A stretch of 64,000 nucleotides of DNA from Parabacteroides johnsonii DSM 18315 (GTDB lineage: Bacteria; Bacteroidota; Bacteroidia; Bacteroidales; Tannerellaceae), in contig NZ_CP102285.1 of NCBI RefSeq assembly GCF_025151045.1, positions 806,001 through 870,000 on the forward strand, given 5' to 3'. The first letter of the stretch is position 1; each line of letters starts with the position of its first letter. The notes below the pieces were generated by a model. The model was not told the origin of the DNA, did not search any database, and saw nothing but the letters and a program-made list of their open reading frames with translations. Positions 37,079-45,713 of this stretch are shown here, piece after piece. The position numbers and the translations under genes are program-made.

Positions 37079-39067
37079 ATGAAATTAAAAGCTCTTATTG
37101 TGCTCTTCCTGATGGGGAGCATGTCGCTGATGGCTCAAAAAAGCTATCAGTTGCAATCGCCGGACAAAAAACTGCAAGCTGTCGTTACGGTAGGTGGCGA
37201 TATTCGTTTTTCATTTACACACGATGGGACTGAAGTCCTTGCCGCTTCTCCGATCTCCATGACGTTGCAGAACGGAGTTGTTTTAGGGGCCAGCCCCAAA
37301 GTATCGAAAGTGCTGAAAGCGGCAGTCGATAAGGTGATCCCTTCTCCTTTTTATAAAAAGACGGAAGTGCAGGATGTCTATAATGAAATGACACTGTCGT
37401 TCCGGGGTAACTACGGTCTTGTTTTCCGTATGTATAATGACGGGCTGGCCTATCGTTTCACGACGAAGATGAAGAATGATATCGTCGTGGTGGATGAAGA
37501 AGCCGACTATAACTTCTCTTCCGACCATACGGCTTTTGCGCCTTATGTGAACAGCAAGAAGGCTACTTTTGAAGAACAGTTCATGAACTCTTTCGAACAG
37601 CCTTATGTACACGAACCGATCACGAAGCTGAACAGTGAACGTCTGATGATCCTCCCGTTCCTGGTGGAGTTGGACGGTGGCAAGAAACTCTGTATCACCG
37701 AGGCTGACCTGGAAGATTATCCTGGTATGTTCCTGAATAACTCGACAGACAAGCCGGTATTAAAACCGGTGTTCGCTCCTTATCCGAAGGTGAAAAAGCA
37801 AGGCGGCCACAATAATTTGCAGATGTTGGTGGAAGAACGTGAAGACTATATTGCCAAAACAAGCGGCACGCGTGCTTTCCCGTGGCGTGTGTTTGTCGTC
37901 TCGGAGAATGATAAGCAACTGGCTGATTGTGATATGGTTTATCGTTTGGCTTCTCCCTGCCGCCTGCAGGATGTCTCTTGGGTGAAACCGGGTAAGGTTG
38001 CATGGGACTGGTGGAATGACTGGAATATCTACGATGTGGATTTCCGTGCCGGCATCAACAATGAGACCTATAAGTATTATATCGACTTCGCTGCCGAACA
38101 TGGCATCGAATATGTGATTCTCGATGAAGGCTGGTCTGTCAATATGGCTGCCGATCTGATGCAGGTTATCCCGGAAATCAATATCCCGGAGCTGGTGAAT
38201 TATGGAAAATCTAAGAATGTCGGTATCATTCTCTGGGCCGGTTATCACGCATTTGACCGGGATATGGAAAAGGTGGTGAAGCATTATTCCGATATGGGGG
38301 TGAAGGGATTCAAAGTTGACTTTATGGACCGTGATGACCAGGAGATCATCGACTTCCTCTACAGAGGTGCCGAAACTTGTGCCAGATATAAGATGATGGT
38401 CGATTATCATGGTATCTGTAAACCGACAGGCTTGCAGCGCACTTATCCGAACGTGATCAACTACGAAGGCGTCCATGGCTTGGAAAATATGAAATGGGCG
38501 GAAAAGACCTACGATATGCCGCTTTACGACGTGACGATTCCTTTTGTCCGTATGGTAGCCGGTCCGATGGATTATACACAGGGTGCTATGCGCAATGCGA
38601 TCCGCAAAAATTATGCTCCGATCTATACCGAGCCGATGAGCCAGGGGACGCGTTGCCATCAGCTGGCTACTTATGTGATCTTTGAATCTCCGCTGAACAT
38701 GTTGTGTGATAATCCTTCCAACTATAACCGGGAGCCCGAATGTACGGAATTTATCGCCAATATCCCGACTGTATGGGAAAAGACGGTTGCCTTGGATGGT
38801 AAAGTGGGTGAGTATGTAGCCATTGCCCGTCTTCACGGTGATAATTGGTATGTAGGTGCTTTGACAAACTGGGATGCCCGCGAGGTGGAACTTGACCTGT
38901 CTTTTTTGGGTGATGGCAATTATAAACTGGAATTGTTTAAAGATGGTATCAATGCCGATCGTGCCGCTTGCGATTATAAAAAGGAAGTCATACCGGTTCC
39001 CACCGATCGCAAGGTAAAGGTGAAGATGGCTCCCGGCGGTGGTTGGGCTGCTAAGATTTATAAATAA
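37079..39067 (+). CDS. Glycoside hydrolase family 97 protein
   Basis: 662 residues from ATG 37079 (a TTG nine bases upstream is less likely). Signal peptide (IVLFLMGSMSLMA). GH97 marks: N-terminal beta-supersandwich (YQLQSPDKKLQAVV, LSFRGNYGLVFRMYNDGLAYRF), then the catalytic TIM barrel with WDWWNDWNIYDVDFRAGINN, EYVILDEGWS, GFKVDFMDRDDQE, MMVDYHG and YEGVHGLE. The Asp in KVDFMD (about 413) matches the nucleophile position of retaining members such as alpha-galactosidases, rather than the inverting SusB-type with its Glu base; this subtype call is tentative. Confidence 0.92.
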   Translation: MKLKALIVLFLMGSMSLMAQKSYQLQSPDKKLQAVVTVGGDIRFSFTHDGTEVLAASPISMTLQNGVVLGASPKVSKVLKAAVDKVIPSPFYKKTEVQDVYNEMTLSFRGNYGLVFRMYNDGLAYRFTTKMKNDIVVVDEEADYNFSSDHTAFAPYVNSKKATFEEQFMNSFEQPYVHEPITKLNSERLMILPFLVELDGGKKLCITEADLEDYPGMFLNNSTDKPVLKPVFAPYPKVKKQGGHNNLQMLVEEREDYIAKTSGTRAFPWRVFVVSENDKQLADCDMVYRLASPCRLQDVSWVKPGKVAWDWWNDWNIYDVDFRAGINNETYKYYIDFAAEHGIEYVILDEGWSVNMAADLMQVIPEINIPELVNYGKSKNVGIILWAGYHAFDRDMEKVVKHYSDMGVKGFKVDFMDRDDQEIIDFLYRGAETCARYKMMVDYHGICKPTGLQRTYPNVINYEGVHGLENMKWAEKTYDMPLYDVTIPFVRMVAGPMDYTQGAMRNAIRKNYAPIYTEPMSQGTRCHQLATYVIFESPLNMLCDNPSNYNREPECTEFIANIPTVWEKTVALDGKVGEYVAIARLHGDNWYVGALTNWDAREVELDLSFLGDGNYKLELFKDGINADRAACDYKKEVIPVPTDRKVKVKMAPGGGWAAKIYK

Positions 39068-39864
39068 AACGTATTTCCCGTGTAGTTGTAAAACACACGG
39101 CCCCCGAATATCTGCCGGAACAACGCGTATTTGTCTATACCCGTACAATGACAAATCCCGATCTGTTCCGGCAGATTATTTTTCAGATAGTCCGCTATGA
39201 TATTGAATTTCTCGTCTTTGGCATTGTGGATATGGAAGCCTCCGGCCAGGAGTTGGAGTGTATATCCGGGAAAACTGTTGCCGATAGTCTGGAGGATATT
39301 GGTGATTCCCCGGTGGGAACAGGCGCTCAATACGGAATATGTATTTTCAGCTATCAGTGCGATCGCCAGTTCGTCGTTGAAAATATCAGGAACGACTCCT
39401 TCAGGTGTTTGCGTAAAGAATCGTTCGAAGTGAGTATCTTCCGGATTTATGACCGGAAGATCCGGAAATAGGAACAGTCCCGGAATAAGCTCCGTCTGTC
39501 TGGTGATAAAACGGAATCGGGATAAGTTCAGTAGGTTGGAGTCAATGACTCCGTTCTCCCGTTTATTTTTAAACTTCCGGTAAAGGACTTCCTGTTTGCA
39601 GATAACCGAAGCTTTTTTGTTGATGGCAAGAAAATGCCTCAATCCCCCTGTATGATCGCTATGTCCATGTGACAGGATAAGGAAATCCACCTCCGCAATA
39701 TCGATATCCAAAAGTGCCGCGTTGCGGATAAACAGATCCGACTGTCCCGTATCGAATAATATTTTATACCCTTCGCTTTCAATAAGCAATGATAGTCCGT
39801 GTTCCGCCTGTAAGCTCCGCCCATAGACGGCATTCTCCACGAGGGTCGTGATTTTGTAATGCAT
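39058..39864 (-). CDS. MBL-fold metallo-hydrolase
   Basis: 268 residues. The HxHxDH metal site is LILSHGHSDHTGGLRHF; other blocks are LLIESEGYKILFDTGQS, SACSHRGITNIL (next His ligand) and IGICHCTG near the C-terminus. This arrangement matches the dihydropteroate-synthase-like MBL subgroup, often annotated as 7,8-dihydropterin methyltransferase-type phosphate synthases; no specific function is assigned. Its stop overlaps the convergent GH97 stop by 10 bp. Confidence 0.85.
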   Translation of the reverse strand: MHYKITTLVENAVYGRSLQAEHGLSLLIESEGYKILFDTGQSDLFIRNAALLDIDIAEVDFLILSHGHSDHTGGLRHFLAINKKASVICKQEVLYRKFKNKRENGVIDSNLLNLSRFRFITRQTELIPGLFLFPDLPVINPEDTHFERFFTQTPEGVVPDIFNDELAIALIAENTYSVLSACSHRGITNILQTIGNSFPGYTLQLLAGGFHIHNAKDEKFNIIADYLKNNLPEQIGICHCTGIDKYALFRQIFGGRVFYNYTGNTFYL

Positions 39865-39902
39865 AACCTTATTCTTTTAATTCCCAATTATGAGATAAAT
39901 AT

Positions 39903-39942
39903 AAAAAATCCTCTTAACAAAAACTTGCTAAGAGGATTTTTT
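39903..39942 (-). terminator. Terminator after the tRNA-Cys pair
   Basis: AAAAAATCCTCTTA (39903-39916) pairs with TAAGAGGATTTTTT (39929-39942), directly beyond the 3' end of the minus-strand tRNA. Confidence 0.85.
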
Positions 39943-39943
39943 G

Positions 39944-40015
39944 AGGTTCCTGGCGGATTCGAACCGCCGTACATGGTTTTGCAGACCACTGACTAAGCCA
40001 CTCATCCAAGGAACC
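39944..40015 (-). tRNA. tRNA-Cys (GCA)
   Basis: 72-nt minus-strand cloverleaf. Acceptor GGTTCCT pairs with AGGAACC; discriminator T; no encoded CCA. T-arm GGCGGTTCGAATCCGCC is perfect. Anticodon loop CTGCAAA gives GCA. Confidence 0.95.
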
Positions 40016-40053
40016 GAAATAAAAAAAGTAAAAAGTAATTTTCAATTACCAAG

Positions 40054-40125
40054 AGGTTCCTGGCGGATTCGAACCGCCGTACACGGTTTTGCAGACCGCT
40101 GACTAAGCCACTCATCCAAGGAACC
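40054..40125 (-). tRNA. tRNA-Cys (GCA), second copy
   Basis: Same layout as the copy at 39944. It differs by two bases that form one pair of the anticodon stem (T-A in the first copy, C-G here), a compensatory change that supports both as functional genes. It is the first transcribed of the tandem. Confidence 0.95.
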
Positions 40126-40483
40126 AGTACATTTTAAACAACCATTCCGGTTTTGCGAGTGCAAAGAAAGATAATATATTTGGAATATGCAAATCTTTTT
40201 CTTCCTTTTTGTTTTGTCCCTTTTATGTAAAGCTTTTTATGATTGTCAAAATGAAATCACTACCCCATCAAAATCGGATTACTACCCCATGTTTTTGGAA
40301 TTAGTACTGCGGGTAATATTTTTTAACGTTTCAAAAAGTACAGTATTGCCTCTATAAAGGTGTCAAAAAGATATAAGGGCAAAGCGGAAGGGGGGGCGGT
40401 TGGTTCTACAGGAAAAGCCTAGGGTTTGGAGATATTAGGAAAAAGAAGTTACTTTGTCATCTGTTAGCATAAACAATAAGGTA
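40126..40483. other. Intergenic region upstream of rfbC
   Basis: No gene seen. ACTACCCCAT is repeated 25 bp apart around 40260-40290 (CACTACCCCATC and TTACTACCCCATG). TATATTTG at 40175-40182 is an exact -7 match on the plus strand but lies far from rfbC. A G-run (AGGGGGGGCGG) occurs near 40390. Confidence 0.45.
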
Positions 40484-41041
40484 ATGACATATATTGAAAC
40501 TGAAATTCCCGGCGTGTGGATCATTGAACCGAAAGTTTTTAAAGATGCACGCGGTTATTTTATGGAGGCTTGGAAGAAGGCTGAGTTTGAAGAGCATATC
40601 GGCAAAGTGGAATTTGTGCAGGATAACGAGTCTTGTTCGTCGAAAGGCGTGTTGCGAGGTTTGCATTACCAACTGGCTCCTTACTCGCAGTCCAAGTTGG
40701 TACGTGTGATAAAAGGATGTGTGTTGGATGTGGCTGTCGATCTGCGCAAAGGTTCTCCGACATTTGGGAAGTATGTTGCCGTAGAGTTGTCGGACGAGAA
40801 TAAACGTCAGTTTTTTATCCCGCAAGGATTCGCTCACGGTTTCCACGTCTTGAGCGAGGAGGCTGTTTTTACTTATAAGGTCGATAATCCTTATACGCCT
40901 ACCCATGAACGCGGATTGCGTTTTGATGATCCTGTAGTCGGTGTGGATTGGAAGATCATGGACCTGTCTATTCTCAACTTGTCGGATAAAGACAGGAACG
41001 CCCCCTTGTTGCAAGATGCAGAAATAAACTTTAAATATTAA
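40484..41041 (+). CDS. rfbC: dTDP-4-dehydrorhamnose 3,5-epimerase
   Basis: 185 residues from ATG 40484; an in-frame GTG at 40454 would extend it by ten residues, but the MTYIETEIPGVWIIEPKVF start matches the family. Blocks: FMEAWKKAEFEE, GVLRGLHYQLAPYSQSKLV (catalytic His), FIPQGFAHGFHVLSEEAVF and the LRFDDPVVGVDW end. It epimerises the keto-sugar in dTDP-L-rhamnose synthesis. rfbB follows 52 bp on; rfbA and rfbD are not in the window. Confidence 0.96.
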   Translation: MTYIETEIPGVWIIEPKVFKDARGYFMEAWKKAEFEEHIGKVEFVQDNESCSSKGVLRGLHYQLAPYSQSKLVRVIKGCVLDVAVDLRKGSPTFGKYVAVELSDENKRQFFIPQGFAHGFHVLSEEAVFTYKVDNPYTPTHERGLRFDDPVVGVDWKIMDLSILNLSDKDRNAPLLQDAEINFKY

Positions 41042-41093
41042 CTCCTTTTTTCATTCTTTCATTCTTTAATTATTAATTCCTAATTATCCATTT

Positions 41094-42233
41094 ATGAAGA
41101 CTTATTTGGTTACCGGAGCCGCCGGTTTTATAGGCGCGAACTTTATTAAATATATGTTAGCGAAATATCTGGGAATAAAGATCGTAGTGCTGGATCTGCT
41201 GACCTACGCAGGTAATCTCGGAACGATTGCCGAAGACATCGACGGGGAGCGTTGCGAGTTTGTAAAAGGTGATATCTGCGACCGTGCGTTGACGGACGGG
41301 CTCTTTGCCAAATACCAGTTCGATTATGTCGTTAATTTTGCAGCGGAAAGCCATGTGGACCGCAGTATCGAAAATCCACAGCTTTTCTTGGTAACGAATA
41401 TATTAGGTACTCAAAACCTGCTCGATTCCGCTCGTAAAGCGTGGGTGACGGGAAAAGCGGCTACCGGTTATCCCGAGTGGCGCGAAGGAGTCCGCTTCCA
41501 CCAAGTATCTACTGACGAGGTGTATGGTAGTCTGGGTGCTGAAGGCTATTTCCATGAAACGACTCCGTTGGATCCGCGCAGTCCGTATAGTGCATCCAAA
41601 ACGAGTGCCGACCTGTTTGTACAGGCTTACTCCGAAACTTATAAGATGCCGGTCAGCATCACCCGCTGTTCCAACAATTACGGTCCGTATCACTTTCCAG
41701 AAAAGCTGATACCGTTGATTATTAAAAATATCCTCGAAGGCAAGCCGCTTCCGGTTTATGGTGACGGGACAAATGTACGTGACTGGCTGTACGTGGAAGA
41801 TCACTGCAAGGCTATTGACCTGGTGATTCATAAGGGACGGGCAGGAGAGGTCTATAACGTAGGCGGCCATAACGAAAAGCAGAATATAGAGATCGTGAAG
41901 CTGACGATCAGCACCATCCGCCGATTAATGACGGAACAACCCGAATATCGCCAGGTTCTGAAGAAAAAAGAGATGGGTGCGGATGGGCAGATTTCCATCG
42001 ACTGGATCAACGAAAGCTTGATTACTTTTGTAAAAGACCGTTTGGGCCATGACCAGCGTTATGCGATCGATCCGACAAAAATCACAAACGAATTAGGCTG
42101 GACACCCGAGACTTCTTTCGAGATCGGTATTGTCAAAACGATCCGCTGGTATCTGGATAACCAGAAATGGGTAGAAGATATCACAGGGGGAGATTATATG
42201 AAATATTACGAGCAGATGTACGGGAACCGTTAA
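41094..42233 (+). CDS. rfbB: dTDP-glucose 4,6-dehydratase
   Basis: 379 residues. NAD-binding TGAAGFIGANFIKYML, catalytic VSTDEVYGSLG and the Tyr/Lys pair in SPYSASKTSADLFVQAY, then NNYGPYHFPEKLIPLII and GDGTNVRDWLYVEDH. It makes dTDP-4-keto-6-deoxyglucose for rhamnose and other deoxysugars in surface polysaccharide. It is convergent with the AsmA-like gene and overlaps it by 4 bp. Confidence 0.97.
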   Translation: MKTYLVTGAAGFIGANFIKYMLAKYLGIKIVVLDLLTYAGNLGTIAEDIDGERCEFVKGDICDRALTDGLFAKYQFDYVVNFAAESHVDRSIENPQLFLVTNILGTQNLLDSARKAWVTGKAATGYPEWREGVRFHQVSTDEVYGSLGAEGYFHETTPLDPRSPYSASKTSADLFVQAYSETYKMPVSITRCSNNYGPYHFPEKLIPLIIKNILEGKPLPVYGDGTNVRDWLYVEDHCKAIDLVIHKGRAGEVYNVGGHNEKQNIEIVKLTISTIRRLMTEQPEYRQVLKKKEMGADGQISIDWINESLITFVKDRLGHDQRYAIDPTKITNELGWTPETSFEIGIVKTIRWYLDNQKWVEDITGGDYMKYYEQMYGNR

Positions 42234-45200
42234 GGTTCCCTTCTCTCCGCTGCCCTTACCAGAGCTAAGTTTTTCCCCAACTCCGGTGCCGCTTCTTCGA
42301 TCTGTTTGCGTACTGCGTCGCGAATATCTTTCCGGATGTTCTTGCGTGTACTGTCCAGTTCCGCTTGCTTAGCCGGTTTGAATATATCCTTGTATTTACA
42401 TTTCGTGATCTTATACTTGAAATCATCCAAGTTGCCGGTGATGTCGATTCCCAGCTTGAAAGGAACGGGCGATTTGAGGACTGATAGATGGTAATTGAAC
42501 GTCATATCCAGATTATGCGTTCCACCAACAGCCACTTTATAGCGATCCATCTCCACCAAGAATGGGAAAACTTCAATCTTATTGTCTTTGATGGCAAGGT
42601 CCACCGAGATACTATCTATCATATTCCGCTTCTTGTTTTTGAACATCAGCGTCTTCGATATCTCGGTAAATGTTTCTCCATCGAGCAGCACCATATTGTC
42701 CCCGTGCAGATAGCAAGACGAGTTAATGGACGGCATAATGAGAGACATGGTCGAATCCATTCTGCAAGTAGCCGTGACTTGGCAATCCAAGACACCTTCG
42801 AACGAACGGAGCATCGGGACTAATGTGTCGATGGAAGGGAAGAGGGCGATCAGCTTCTCCACCTTCACATCTTCCATGTCGAGGTCTAAACCGGCGGTCG
42901 CCTCCTGCCCGTCCTTAGCCCGGTAGACCATTGTCAGGTTCCCATTCCCCATATTGGATTGTATATTGAGCTTGCTCAGGTTGATACTCTGGTCGCGCAG
43001 GACAATCTCTCCGACCACGTTCTCTAATTCCAGGTCTTTAAAATCGATACGTTTCGCGTTCGTATGGAGAGCCATGTCGAGAAAGGCCGGAAGAACGAAT
43101 AATTGGCTGGTCGTGTCGATTTCCGTTTGCGTGATACTATCTTGTAGCGATTCGGTATTGAGTTGTGCGATATTTTCATCACTGAGCATCAGCAAGTCCG
43201 AACTTTCCGCATATTGCATGCCACTGTTGATCGCCTGCATCAACTGGTTACAATCGATGTAGTCCGAATTTAGATTGAAATCTCCTTTCAATTTTCCTCC
43301 GCGAAGCATTGCCCTCCGGATCTGGCTGATCTCGCCGTTAAGGGTGAAATTGCTCTTGCCGAGATGTAGGCGGGCATCTGTCAGTGTGATGTCGTTTGTG
43401 TTGAACTTCATCGTCGTCGGCTCCATCCACATCGGGAGCGGGAACATGCGGCTGAACCCGCGCATTTGTTTGAAAGAGAGACTGCCCCGTGCTTCCCATT
43501 TGCGAAGGAATTGACCTTCTGTTTCGGCACTGTCGCCGGTGGCGGTTTTCCCGGCCATGTTCTTCCGTCTTTCTGCCAGACGCGCCCGTTGTTCGTCGGT
43601 CAGTGTGCGCCGTTGCCGGTTTGCCATCTGCTGGCGCCGTGCATCCCGATAGGGAAGGGCTTCGATCGTAAACGAACTTTCCGTCAGGGAGAGTCCTGTT
43701 CGTAAAGGTACACTGATGTATTTCAGCGTGTCGATTGAAATGACGGCGGCAGCTGTCGGGGTTAATTTGTCGGATGCAGACGGTTTGATGCCACCTTTCA
43801 GTTCGGAACGTCCGGCCACGATCCAGACGGAATCGGCTGTGCGGGTCCTCAGATGGCCGAAAGCCAACCATCCGGTCATCGGTATGACAGCTGTTGTGTC
43901 GATAACAGGCGATGTCTGGGCAAGCATCTCCAATTTGCTTATATTCGTGCTGATTTCATCTTTATATCGGATGTTCAGACTGTCTATTCCCATCGTCATT
44001 CGCATCAAGTTTTGCGATTCGATGTAGAGGCTTTTCTGGTGTGTCGTGTCGATTGCCAGATAGGCACCGGAAATGAAAATATCCATGCCGAGCGGCTGGC
44101 TGAACGCTTTCAGTTTGTCAATATTGAGTTTTCCAGAACTGTGTATCTTTCCGAACCGGCTTTCGACAAGATCATTCACGGTAAAGGTGGTCGACAGATC
44201 TGCATCCATTACGCCTTCCACCAACAACGTGTCCGGATTAAGGAATTCTTGCCCCAACCGGGTAAAGTCCACCTTTCCTTTCATCCCGGCCCGGACGGAC
44301 GGGTTCTTGAACAGGTTGGTCACTTTGGCCTGCATATCCAATGAAGTGTTGAGCCCTTTCATCGTGAGTTGTTCGAGCGAGACGAAGGAAGAATCCGGAA
44401 AAGGTCCGTTCAGATGGATATCCAGGTCCATTTCCAGTGTGTCGATACCTTGTTTGATATCCTTGATATGATAGGAGCCGTTTTCTATTTTGCAACACAG
44501 GTTCACATTAGGTATGATACTGTCTCCCAAAAAGCCGTGAATACTTCCTTCCACGAGAATCGAACCTTCCGCCAGTGTCTTGTCGCGATTCTGAAAATAC
44601 GCATCGGGTATGAATTTCAGCAGATCGTTCATGTCCGAGATTTTCAATCCCATGTCCATATCGATACGGGTGCGCTGGTCTTCCGGGAAGTGGCGTATCG
44701 CTCCATCGGCGGTGAAAGGTAGATTGTTGACCATCAATTCTGCATCTTTCAAAGTGATCGAATTGTAGTGTTCGGCAAGCACTAATCTACTTTTGAGACG
44801 AAGCGACAGGTCGTTTTTCAAAGTATAAGTAGGGTTGCTGAATAAAAGGGATGAACACCCCGTTTCAAAATCGAGCGTATTGGCTCCTCCCGCCAATGAG
44901 CCGTCGAGGCGTACGAAGAAGCCCCCGATTTCGGTAAAAAGGTCTGTCTGGCGGTCGTCATACGTGAAATGTCCTCCGTAGATGCGTACCTTTTGCAAGT
45001 CGATAGGAGGCAAGGGCTTTTTACCTGCATTGGCCTCTGTCGAATCCGTCTCACTTTCGTAGATATCCCAGTTCGCATGTCCGTCCTTATTGACGAATCC
45101 ATAGAAACGTGGGTTCTCAATGGAAAAGTCCTTGATAGTGATCTTACCGCCGAAAAGGTAATCGAGCGGTTGCAGGGACAGGGTGGCCCGGCTGAAAGCA

Positions 45201-45511
45201 AGCAGTGAATCGGAAGGAATTGCCAGTTCCTCTTCATGGGCGGTCGAATCTTCGGCTGCGTGCGAGATCAGGTGGCCGTTCGTCAGCTTTACACCTAAAT
45301 AAGGATAGGTTTCGAAATAGGTCAGTTCCACCCGTTCGCAATCCAAATGTGCATCGATGAACTTGTTTGCCTGCTCGATAACCAGCGGTGTCAGTTTCTC
45401 CGGAGGCAGTACTCCCCAGTTCAGAATGCTGAACCCGATAGCCGGGAGTATGAATATCAGGGTAACAACAGCCAGGACGATGATTGTCGGTATTTTCTTT
45501 TTTCTTTTCAT
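42230..45511 (-). CDS. AsmA-like outer-membrane assembly/lipid-transport protein
   Basis: 1093 residues from ATG 45511 (an upstream start at 45556 lies inside the promoter). One N-terminal transmembrane helix (TIIVLAVVTLIFILPAIGFSI) is followed by a long beta-rich periplasmic region typical of the AsmA/TamB-type repeating beta-groove: VELTYFETYPYLGVKLTNG, IKDFSIENPRFYGF, FTYDDRQTDLFTEIGGFF, then AsmA C-terminal VAVGGTHNLDMTFNYHLSVL. A helical insertion rich in RRQQMANRQRR lies near residue 650. Such proteins move phospholipids or help outer-membrane proteins. It is the longest gene of this part. Confidence 0.88.
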   Translation of the reverse strand: MKRKKKIPTIIVLAVVTLIFILPAIGFSILNWGVLPPEKLTPLVIEQANKFIDAHLDCERVELTYFETYPYLGVKLTNGHLISHAAEDSTAHEEELAIPSDSLLAFSRATLSLQPLDYLFGGKITIKDFSIENPRFYGFVNKDGHANWDIYESETDSTEANAGKKPLPPIDLQKVRIYGGHFTYDDRQTDLFTEIGGFFVRLDGSLAGGANTLDFETGCSSLLFSNPTYTLKNDLSLRLKSRLVLAEHYNSITLKDAELMVNNLPFTADGAIRHFPEDQRTRIDMDMGLKISDMNDLLKFIPDAYFQNRDKTLAEGSILVEGSIHGFLGDSIIPNVNLCCKIENGSYHIKDIKQGIDTLEMDLDIHLNGPFPDSSFVSLEQLTMKGLNTSLDMQAKVTNLFKNPSVRAGMKGKVDFTRLGQEFLNPDTLLVEGVMDADLSTTFTVNDLVESRFGKIHSSGKLNIDKLKAFSQPLGMDIFISGAYLAIDTTHQKSLYIESQNLMRMTMGIDSLNIRYKDEISTNISKLEMLAQTSPVIDTTAVIPMTGWLAFGHLRTRTADSVWIVAGRSELKGGIKPSASDKLTPTAAAVISIDTLKYISVPLRTGLSLTESSFTIEALPYRDARRQQMANRQRRTLTDEQRARLAERRKNMAGKTATGDSAETEGQFLRKWEARGSLSFKQMRGFSRMFPLPMWMEPTTMKFNTNDITLTDARLHLGKSNFTLNGEISQIRRAMLRGGKLKGDFNLNSDYIDCNQLMQAINSGMQYAESSDLLMLSDENIAQLNTESLQDSITQTEIDTTSQLFVLPAFLDMALHTNAKRIDFKDLELENVVGEIVLRDQSINLSKLNIQSNMGNGNLTMVYRAKDGQEATAGLDLDMEDVKVEKLIALFPSIDTLVPMLRSFEGVLDCQVTATCRMDSTMSLIMPSINSSCYLHGDNMVLLDGETFTEISKTLMFKNKKRNMIDSISVDLAIKDNKIEVFPFLVEMDRYKVAVGGTHNLDMTFNYHLSVLKSPVPFKLGIDITGNLDDFKYKITKCKYKDIFKPAKQAELDSTRKNIRKDIRDAVRKQIEEAAPELGKNLALVRAAERREP

Positions 45512-45553
45512 TGTTATTCTTTCGGACCGTATTTTATGAAGTTTCGAAACACA

Positions 45554-45561
45554 CAAATGTA
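45554..45561 (-). promoter_or_regulatory. Probable -7 box of the AsmA-like gene
   Basis: TACATTTG on the minus strand, exact match to TAnnTTTG, 43 bp before ATG 45511. Confidence 0.5.
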
Positions 45562-45641
45562 TATATAAATTGCAAGAAGGACAATATTTCGGGAATATTA
45601 TACCGAAAGTCGCATTTCTCGAAATAAAAGAAACTTTATAG

Positions 45642-45649
45642 TATATTTG
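45642..45649 (+). promoter_or_regulatory. Probable -7 box of the recombinase gene
   Basis: TATATTTG, exact match to TAnnTTTG, 65 bp before the preferred ATG at 45714. It argues against translation from the TTG at 45651. Confidence 0.55.
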
Positions 45650-45713
45650 TTTGCACTCTCATAATTTTGCTTGTTATAAAAGGAAGTTTATTAACATACA
45701 AAGACTATATGAT

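Noticed and set aside
37760-39154. 464-codon minus-strand frame opposite GH97
   Set aside because: It overlaps a convincing GH97 gene and the true MBL gene end; no recognisable domain.
40126-40483. Insertion sequence end suggested by repeated ACTACCCCAT
   Set aside because: Only two short direct copies and no transposase or inverted ends.
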